Shown here one piece after another: positions 58,148 to 64,000 of a stretch of DNA of 64,000 nucleotides (position 1 is the first letter of the stretch; each line of letters starts with the position of its first letter). Source of the DNA: Nesterenkonia xinjiangensis (GTDB lineage: Bacteria > Actinomycetota > Actinomycetes > Actinomycetales > Micrococcaceae); assembly GCF_013410745.1 (NCBI RefSeq), contig NZ_JACCFY010000001.1, positions 2,108,001-2,172,000 of the forward strand. Reading direction: 5' to 3'. Below the pieces are notes generated by a model. The model saw nothing but the letters and a program-made list of their open reading frames with translations, had not been told where the DNA came from and did no database searches. Made by a program: the position numbers and the translations under genes.

Positions 58148-59839
58148 TCAGACGACCGCGGGTTCGGCGGGCTCTGCCGCACCTTCCAACATCTTCTCGA
58201 TGTTCCGATGGCAGGTGCCGCAGCCGGTGCCGGCGCGGCAGGCCGCCCCGACCTCCTCCACGGTGGAGCAGCACGACGCCGCCTCCTCCACCTGGCGGGC
58301 GGTCGCCCCGGAGCACCGGCACAGCACGTCGTCGGGACCGAGCTCCGCCTCCTTGGTGGCGTGCTCTGCGGCCAGCAGCGCCGTGCGGTCGGCCACCGGC
58401 AGGGTGCCCCGGTTGCAGTGCAGCGCCAGCTCCGCGGCCGAGCGGGGCATGCCCACCGCGACGAATCCCAACAGGCGCTCGCCTTCGGTGACGATCCGCA
58501 GGTACTGCCCGGCCTTGGGGTCGGACCAGGTGGACACGGTCGGGGACTCCGGATCCCAGGGGTCGACGGCGGTCTCCCCGGCGCAGGCCACCGAGAGGGT
58601 CCGCGACTTCACCAGGATCACATCCAGCTTCCACGGCGCCGTGCCCTCTTGCTGTGTGCTCGCATCCTCGGCCGCGGGCGGCATGGAACCGGCCAGGTCG
58701 ACGGGCCGGCCGGCGGCATCACGTTCCACTGCGGCGGCCAGCTCCAGGTCTGTGCGGATCGCCTCCGCGGCGGCCTCGGCCTGCTCCCAGCCTGGGGCGA
58801 TCAGCCCGCTGGGGTCACGGCCTTCGACGGCGGCGCAGTCGCCCACTGCGAAGACGTGGGGGTCCCCGGTGCTGCGGGACTGCCGGTCCACCGTGATGCC
58901 CCAGGCAGTGGGCAGCCCGGCGTCGTGGGCCAGGCCGTCACGGGGCCGCACCCCGGTGCAGGTGAGCAGCAGGGAGGTCTTGATCTTCTCGCCCAGGGAG
59001 GTGCGCACGGCCGAGAGCCGGCCGTCGTCGGCGACCACCGTGTTCACATCGCAGGCGGAGCGCACGTCCACCCCGGCGGTGAGCAGCTGGCGGCGCAGCA
59101 GTATCCCGGAGTCGGTGTCGATCTGACGGCCCATCGGCACGGTCCCGCGGTGCAGCAGGGTCACCGCGCCGCCGACCTCGGCGATCGCCAGGGCGGCCTC
59201 GACTCCGAGCACGCCGCCGCCGAGCACCACCACGGGCTCTCGCCGCTGCACGATCGTCAGGATCCGGCGGGCGTCGTCGAGGTCACGCAGCGCCATCACC
59301 CCGTCCGGGTAGCGCCGCGGCTCCTCGGGCTGCGCCTGCGGTGCGCGGGAGCGGCGGCCGGCGGAACGACCATTGGCCTTCATGGTCAGCTCGGCATCGA
59401 TGTGTCCGTCGCGGCGCATCTCCAGCGTCATGCGCGGGGTGGTCGGCTCCGCGCCGGTGGCGAGGACCAGCTTGTCGTAGTGCAGGATGCCGCCGTCGTC
59501 GAGGGTGACGATGCGGGAGGCGGCGTGCAGCGCGGTGGCGGTGACCCCGCAGCGCACCTCGACTCCGGCGCCGCGCAACTCGGCCTCATCGGCCAGCGCC
59601 AGATCCTCCGGTGCCGCCCGCCCCACGCTGACATCGCCGATCTTGATGCGCTGATAGGCCGGGACGCATTCGGTGCCCACCACGGTCAGGCGCAGTCGGC
59701 CCGAGGCGACATGCCCGCTCAGCTCGTCGACCAGTCGGGCGGCCACCGGGCCGAAGCCCAGCACCACCACATGCGGGGCGGCATCGGGGCCGGATCCGGA
59801 GCGGGTGCCGGCGGGCAGGGAGGAGGTCGACGGGGACAT
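58148..59839 (-). CDS. NAD(P)/FAD-dependent oxidoreductase with BFD [2Fe-2S] domain (NasB-like electron-transfer protein)
   Basis: The 563-residue protein has an FAD site (VVVLGFGPVAARLVDEL), an NAD(P) site (VVVLGGGVLGVEAALAI), and FAVGDCAAVEG. A middle ferredoxin-reductase-like segment follows, then a C-terminal BFD-like cluster domain (VLCRCSGATARQVEEAASCCSTVEEVGAACRAGTGCGTCHRNI). This matches the FAD/2Fe-2S protein that passes electrons to assimilatory nitrate reductase. Its ATG overlaps the nasA stop (ATGA), so both are made together. A loop rich in Arg/Gln/Pro (SAGRRSRAPQAQPEEP) interrupts the first half. Confidence 0.88.
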   Translation of the reverse strand: MSPSTSSLPAGTRSGSGPDAAPHVVVLGFGPVAARLVDELSGHVASGRLRLTVVGTECVPAYQRIKIGDVSVGRAAPEDLALADEAELRGAGVEVRCGVTATALHAASRIVTLDDGGILHYDKLVLATGAEPTTPRMTLEMRRDGHIDAELTMKANGRSAGRRSRAPQAQPEEPRRYPDGVMALRDLDDARRILTIVQRREPVVVLGGGVLGVEAALAIAEVGGAVTLLHRGTVPMGRQIDTDSGILLRRQLLTAGVDVRSACDVNTVVADDGRLSAVRTSLGEKIKTSLLLTCTGVRPRDGLAHDAGLPTAWGITVDRQSRSTGDPHVFAVGDCAAVEGRDPSGLIAPGWEQAEAAAEAIRTDLELAAAVERDAAGRPVDLAGSMPPAAEDASTQQEGTAPWKLDVILVKSRTLSVACAGETAVDPWDPESPTVSTWSDPKAGQYLRIVTEGERLLGFVAVGMPRSAAELALHCNRGTLPVADRTALLAAEHATKEAELGPDDVLCRCSGATARQVEEAASCCSTVEEVGAACRAGTGCGTCHRNIEKMLEGAAEPAEPAVV

Positions 59840-62112
59840 CACGGGGTGGTCTCCTTCGAGGATGTGGTCTCGGACCGAGCAGCGCCGGCGACGCCGGCCG
59901 GGCGAATCGTCACCGGGGTGTTCTTGAACTCGGGCATCCCGCTCTGCGGGTCGGTCAGCGCCCGGGTGAGCAGGTTCGCGGTGCCCTGCCCGGCGTAGTG
60001 GAAGGGCGCGAAGATCGTGTCGGTGCGGATTCCGGCGTCCCACACCACGCGGGCGGTCATCTCACCCTGGGCGTTCGCGATGACGGCGTCTGCGCCCTCC
60101 TCGAGGCCGTGCTCCAGCGCCGTGGCGGGGTGGACGGCGATGGTCGCCTCCGGGTGGGCCTCCAGCAGCGCCGTCACGCGTCGGGTCTGGGTGCCGGATT
60201 GGTAGTGCTCCATGTGTCGCCCGGTGGTCAGCGTCAGCTCGCCTGGCGCCGGGGCGGGTGTGCGGCCAGGTGTGATGGCGATCAGCCGGGCTCTGCCGTC
60301 CGCGTGGGCGAAGCGTTCCAGGAACATCCGGGAGGTGCCGATGATCGGCTCCCCGGTCAGAGAGGACTCCCCGCCGAGCAGTGCGGACGGGACCGGCCAA
60401 TAGGCGGCGTGGCCGTCGTCGAGGAGCTGCCAGTCCAGCCCGGAGTAGTCTGCGGCCGCCCCCTCGGTGGCCTGTCGGATCTCCGCGAACACCTCGGCGG
60501 GCTCCACAGGGAAGGTGCTGGAGCAGCCGAGACGGCGGGCCAGCTCATGCCAGATCCACAGTTCGGAGCGTGGTCCTGAGTCCGGTGCGCCTGTGCCCGG
60601 CCCCTCGGAGCCCGGTGCGGACGACGGCGGCTCCACCAGCTTCCGCCGGCGCAGCACCCGCCCTTCCAGACTGGTCATCGTGCCGTCCTCCTCGGCCCAC
60701 TGCAGCACCGGCAGGACCACGTCAGCCTCCGCGGCGGTCTCGGAGAGGAAGAAGTCGGCGACCACCAGCAGCTCGAGCGCCCGCAGGTTCTCCACCACGC
60801 GGGCGGCGTCGGGGGCGGAGATGGCCACGTTGGAGCCATGGACGAGCAGCGCACGGACGCCGTCGTCGTGGCCCATGGTGTGCAACAGCTGTGCGGCGGG
60901 TCTGCCGGGGCCCGGGAGTGCCTCGGGCTCCACACCCCAGATCCGCGCCATATGGGCGCGATCGGAGGGGTCGGTGATGGAACGGATGCCGGGCAGCTGG
61001 TCGGTCTTCTGGCCCATCTCGCGCCCGCCCTGCCCGTTGCCCTGCCCGGTGAGGGTGCCGTAGCCGCCGGCGCGGGTGCCGGGCAGGCCGAGCAGCAGGG
61101 CGAGGCTGATCGCCGCGCGGGCGGTGTCGGTGCCGTCCTTGTGCTGCTCCACCCCACGGCCGGTGAGGATGTACACCGGGTCGCCGCCGTTGCGCGCCGC
61201 GCGGGCGGCGTGGCCCAGTCGGCGGGCGATCAGGCGGATCTGATCCGCCCCGACTCCGGTGAGCGACTGGGCGCGCTCGGGCCACCACTGGGTGACCGAA
61301 CGGCGGAAGGAGTCGAGCCCGCTGACCCGCTGCTGCAGGTAGTCGGCATCGGCCAGACCCTCCTCCAGGACAACCTGCGCCACGGAGAGCAGCAGCACCA
61401 GGTCCCCGCCCGGGGCGGGGGCGATGTGCAGGCCGCCGCCCTCAGCGGTCAGCTCGGCGGTGTTGCTGCGCCGCGGGTCCACCACGATCAGCCCGCCGGT
61501 GGCACGGGCGCCCTCCAGATGCTGGACGAAGGGCGGCATGGTGTCGGCGACGTTGGATCCCAGCAGCAGCACGGTGCAGGCGGAGTCCAGATCAGTGAGC
61601 GGGAACGGCAGGCCACGGTCCAGGCCGAAGGCCAGGGTGGAGGCTTTGGAGGCGGAGGACATGCAGAATCGGCCGTTGTAGTCGATCTGTGCGGTGCCCA
61701 GAGCCACGCGGGCGAACTTGCCCAGGGCATAGGTCTTCTCATTGGTCAGCCCGCCAGATCCGAAGACGCCGACGGCGTCAGCGCCGCGCTCGCCCTGGAT
61801 GCGGCGGATCTCGGTGGCCACGCGCCCCAGCGCCTCCTCCCAGGAGGCTGGGTGCAGTTCGCCGTCCTCCCCGCGCAGCAGCGGGGAGGTGAGCCGGTCG
61901 TGACGGCGGGTCAGCAGCTCGGCGGCGGTGCTGCCCTTCCGGCAGAGCCGGCCCTTGTTGGTGGGGAAGGAGGCTCCCTCCACCGCGAAGGTGTCCGGCT
62001 CGCCGGGACGTTCGGTGACGGTCAGGTTCATGGCGCACTGCAGGGCGCAGTACGGGCAGTGCGTCTGCACGGTCCTGCGTGGCATGGTGCGGGTGTCCGC
62101 CGTCGTGGTCAT
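59839..62112 (-). CDS. nasA: Assimilatory nitrate reductase catalytic subunit (molybdopterin)
   Basis: The 757-residue protein has an N-terminal [4Fe-4S] motif (HCPYCALQC ... GRLCRKG). Mo-bis-MGD domains include [62 protein letters not shown] and [26 protein letters not shown]. The C-terminal beta-barrel contains [18 protein letters not shown], typical of NasA/NarB. It reduces nitrate to nitrite in the cytoplasm. It is 61 bp downstream of narK and coupled to the FAD protein gene. No C-terminal BFD domain is fused. Confidence 0.94.
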   Translation of the reverse strand: MTTTADTRTMPRRTVQTHCPYCALQCAMNLTVTERPGEPDTFAVEGASFPTNKGRLCRKGSTAAELLTRRHDRLTSPLLRGEDGELHPASWEEALGRVATEIRRIQGERGADAVGVFGSGGLTNEKTYALGKFARVALGTAQIDYNGRFCMSSASKASTLAFGLDRGLPFPLTDLDSACTVLLLGSNVADTMPPFVQHLEGARATGGLIVVDPRRSNTAELTAEGGGLHIAPAPGGDLVLLLSVAQVVLEEGLADADYLQQRVSGLDSFRRSVTQWWPERAQSLTGVGADQIRLIARRLGHAARAARNGGDPVYILTGRGVEQHKDGTDTARAAISLALLLGLPGTRAGGYGTLTGQGNGQGGREMGQKTDQLPGIRSITDPSDRAHMARIWGVEPEALPGPGRPAAQLLHTMGHDDGVRALLVHGSNVAISAPDAARVVENLRALELLVVADFFLSETAAEADVVLPVLQWAEEDGTMTSLEGRVLRRRKLVEPPSSAPGSEGPGTGAPDSGPRSELWIWHELARRLGCSSTFPVEPAEVFAEIRQATEGAAADYSGLDWQLLDDGHAAYWPVPSALLGGESSLTGEPIIGTSRMFLERFAHADGRARLIAITPGRTPAPAPGELTLTTGRHMEHYQSGTQTRRVTALLEAHPEATIAVHPATALEHGLEEGADAVIANAQGEMTARVVWDAGIRTDTIFAPFHYAGQGTANLLTRALTDPQSGMPEFKNTPVTIRPAGVAGAARSETTSSKETTP

Positions 62113-62173
62113 CGGGGAAGCTCCTGCTCGATCAGCTGGGCTCTGTCTGCCTGGCCGTGGGGTGCTCGGCCGC

Positions 62174-63646
62174 TCAGACGTTGGCCTTGGCGTAGATTGT
62201 GCCTGGTCGCATGTAAACGGCCCATGTCAGGAATGCAAAGCCGATGTACGCGGCGGCGAAGCACCAGAAGGCGACGTCGAAGGTGCCGGTGGCGTTGTGG
62301 GAGAAGTTGAGGATCTGCGGGATGGCGAACCCTCCGTAACCCCCGACGGCGCCGATCAGGCCCAGCGCGGCCGAGGCCTTGCGCTCGTGGCCGACCCTGT
62401 CTTCGGGCTTGACGGAGAGCCGGAAGACCAGCGGGATCATCCGGTAGCTGGAGCCGTTGGCCACTCCGGTGAGGGTGAACAGCATCAGGAACAGCAGCAG
62501 GTAGAGCCAGAAGCTGGCCATCGGCAGGGTGAGCACGACGCCGGCGGTCACCACGGCCATGATGAGGAAGCAGACCACGGTGACCCGCGCGCCGCCGATG
62601 CGATCGGCGAGCCTGCCCCCGTAGGGGCGGGACAGCGAGCCGACCAGGGGACCCATGAACGCCAGCGAGAGCGCGGCCCCCAGGACCTGGAAGCTGGAGA
62701 ACTCCGGGAAGGTCATGTTGATCAGGGTGGGGAACACCGAGCCGAAGCCCATGAAGGAACCGAAGGTGCCGATGTAGATCACGGCGATGACCCACATGTG
62801 CTTCTCCTTCAGCGTGGAGAGCGAGCCCTTGATGTCGTTCTTCGCGTGGGACAGGTTGTGCATGTACTTCCAGGCGCCCCAGGTGGCCAGCAGGATGAAC
62901 GGAATCCAGAACAGCCCGGCCATGGGTAGGTTGGGCTGGAAGGTCCCGAAGGCGAAGGCGGTGACCACGATGGGCACGGTGAACTGGGCGACGGCGACTC
63001 CGAGGTTTCCGCCGGCGGCGTTGACGCCCAGTGCGGCGCCCTTCTCCTTGGCCGGGTAGAAGAAGGTGATGTTGGCCATCGAGCTGGCGAAGTTGCCCCC
63101 GCCGAAGCCGGCCGTGGCGGCGATGGCGAAGAGCACCCAGGTGGGGGTCTCCGGGTTGCCGAGGGTGAAGGCCATCGCGGTGGTGGGGATGAGCAGCAGA
63201 AGGCCGGAGACGATCGTCCAGTTCCGGCCGCCGAACAGGGCGACGGTGAAGCTGTAGGGCACGCGCAGAGTCGCTCCGACCAGCGGCGGCAGAGAGACCA
63301 GCCAGAACTGCTGGGAGGTGGTGAGGTCGAAGCCGACCTGCGGCAGGAACACCACGGTGACCGACCACAGCTGCCAGACGGCGAAGCCGAGGAACTCGCA
63401 GAACACCGACCAGATGAGGTTCAGCCGTGCCGTGACTCGGCCGGGACCTTCCCAGAACCTCACGTTCTCGGGCTGCCAGTTGGTGATCCACCGGCCGCGC
63501 TCCACGACCAGCCGGTCCTCGGGGCCGGTGCTGCCCTCCGTCGGGCGGGGCGGAGCGGCATCGGGTGCTCCGGGGCTGCGGCCTGTGTCGGCGAGCTCGT
63601 GCTCGGCGTCGGTGGTGGGTCCGGTGCTGTAGGGCTGCGGGGTCAT
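62174..63646 (-). CDS. narK: Nitrate/nitrite transporter (MFS, NarK type)
   Basis: The 490-residue protein has 12 helices and both nitrate-signature regions: GFGGGNFASSMANITFFYPAKEKGAALGVNAAGGNLGVAVAQ and GAVGGYGGFAIPQIL. It also has the conserved RLNLIWSVFCEFLGFAVWQLWSVT first helix and PYSFTVALFGGRNWTI. The first 60 residues are Pro/Ala/Thr-rich. ATG at 63646 has AGGA 6 nt upstream; an earlier in-frame start at 63769 would lie upstream of the promoter box. It is first in the narK-nasA-FAD protein operon. Confidence 0.95.
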   Translation of the reverse strand: MTPQPYSTGPTTDAEHELADTGRSPGAPDAAPPRPTEGSTGPEDRLVVERGRWITNWQPENVRFWEGPGRVTARLNLIWSVFCEFLGFAVWQLWSVTVVFLPQVGFDLTTSQQFWLVSLPPLVGATLRVPYSFTVALFGGRNWTIVSGLLLLIPTTAMAFTLGNPETPTWVLFAIAATAGFGGGNFASSMANITFFYPAKEKGAALGVNAAGGNLGVAVAQFTVPIVVTAFAFGTFQPNLPMAGLFWIPFILLATWGAWKYMHNLSHAKNDIKGSLSTLKEKHMWVIAVIYIGTFGSFMGFGSVFPTLINMTFPEFSSFQVLGAALSLAFMGPLVGSLSRPYGGRLADRIGGARVTVVCFLIMAVVTAGVVLTLPMASFWLYLLLFLMLFTLTGVANGSSYRMIPLVFRLSVKPEDRVGHERKASAALGLIGAVGGYGGFAIPQILNFSHNATGTFDVAFWCFAAAYIGFAFLTWAVYMRPGTIYAKANV

Positions 63647-63737
63647 GATGTCCTGCTCTCCTCCGCGCAGTGGCGGGCACGTGATGGAACCTGCGGGGTC
63701 TCGTTCGGAGGGACGGATCGTCCTCACGGTGATGTCC

Positions 63738-63780
63738 AGAGTGCCAAGGTGGTGTTTCGCCGTGTGCATCGGGGAGTTTC
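63738..63780 (-). promoter_or_regulatory. narK promoter with GlnR-like phased box
   Basis: On the minus strand GAAAC (63780-63776), n6-ATGCA-n6, GAAAC (63758-63754), then 10 nt, then CACTCT (63743-63738), a weak -10 (A2, T6). The two GAAAC blocks are 22 bp apart, as at nirD. A further weak block, TTTTC, lies 11 bp upstream. The leader to the ATG is about 85 nt. Confidence 0.55.
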
Positions 63781-63928
63781 AGGCAGGAAAAACCAGCCTC
63801 ATCACGGAGTGATCCCAGGGTGAGGTGCCCAGGAGGTGGGCTCCCATCCCTCCCGGCAGGGGTTCGGGGATTGCTATGGTCAGGCCCAGCGGCGGCAGAC
63901 GGACGCCGGGCGAAAGGGCGGGGTCATC

Positions 63929-64000
63929 ATGCGCAGACAGAGCGAGTGCGGGCAGCGGGTGGTCTCAGGAGTGCCGGCACGGGCGCTGAAGCCTGGGTCC
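63929..64000 (+). CDS. Possible 5' end of a gene running off the window
   Basis: ATG at 63929 opens a frame of 24 codons (MRRQSECGQRVVSGV...) that stays open to the window end. GAAAGG lies upstream and TATGGT with a preceding TG (about 63873-63880) could be an extended -10. It is divergent from narK. Too short to identify; it may not be coding. Confidence 0.3.
   Translation, partial: MRRQSECGQRVVSGVPARALKPGS

Noticed and set aside
54365-60000. Long plus-strand frames opposite nirB, the FAD protein and nasA
   Set aside because: Gly/Val/Ala-rich antisense shadows of well-identified enzymes.

Overview
The window is high-GC, densely packed bacterial DNA that reads as an actinobacterial chromosome, most likely a Micrococcales member (Micrococcaceae/Nesterenkonia-like; this genus-level guess is inference). 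Supporting signs are the dnaK-grpE-dnaJ-hspR operon with two HspR (HAIR) operators, a HemD/OmpR-type NnaR regulator, many TANNNT-N6-8-ATG leaderless promoters, and transporters for compatible solutes (BCCT) and carnitine. No rRNA, tRNA, CRISPR array, prophage or transposase gene was seen. Almost everything is chromosomal metabolic and transport coding sequence.

Layout. 1-533: non-coding, hairpins and a decayed repeat. 534-5857: an IclR regulator divergent from a cassette of a dehydrogenase-RraA aldolase fusion and a complete tripartite tricarboxylate transporter (TctC-TctB-TctA). 5872-6837: an aminoglycoside-phosphotransferase-fold kinase bracketed by two near-identical 85-bp palindromic repeats. 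6845-16174: hisD, an MscS channel, an AMIN-like lipoprotein, a short-chain dehydrogenase, a small unknown, a Na+/H+ antiporter with an MBL hydrolase, and a Xi-class GST. 16235-23341: an acid-sugar catabolic locus (ltnD divergent from otnK-otnI-deoR-denD-gntP-otnC) that should turn L-threonate and D-erythronate into DHAP and CO2. 23475-28890: GDSL hydrolase, multicopper oxidase pair, and a PadR-DUF1048-ABC exporter operon. 29064-31988: divergent gabT/gabD for GABA use. 32309-36592: heat-shock operon. 36656-39688: AbgT transporter plus M20 peptidase, probably p-aminobenzoyl-glutamate salvage. 39912-46782: BCCT transporter, trmB, an XRE-TetR fusion regulator, and a three-gene carnitine-to-glycine-betaine operon. 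46856-52025: MecA_N-type PBP lipoprotein, HAD dehalogenase, and an EamA/MocR pair whose start codons overlap. 52030-63646: nitrate assimilation (narK-nasA-FAD/2Fe-2S protein; nirD divergent from nirB-sumT-nnaR).

How it fits together. The nitrate block is the most coherent regulatory unit. The promoters of nirB, nirD and narK each carry 5-mers phased every 11 bp that resemble a GlnR box (GTNAC-n6-GAAAC). In all three the last 5-mer ends exactly 10 nt upstream of a -10-like hexamer. The regulator NnaR is encoded at the end of the nirB operon. The catabolic cassettes each carry their own regulator and a matching palindrome in the intergenic region. Two families of long palindromic repeats and several short triplicated repeats lie just downstream of gene ends.
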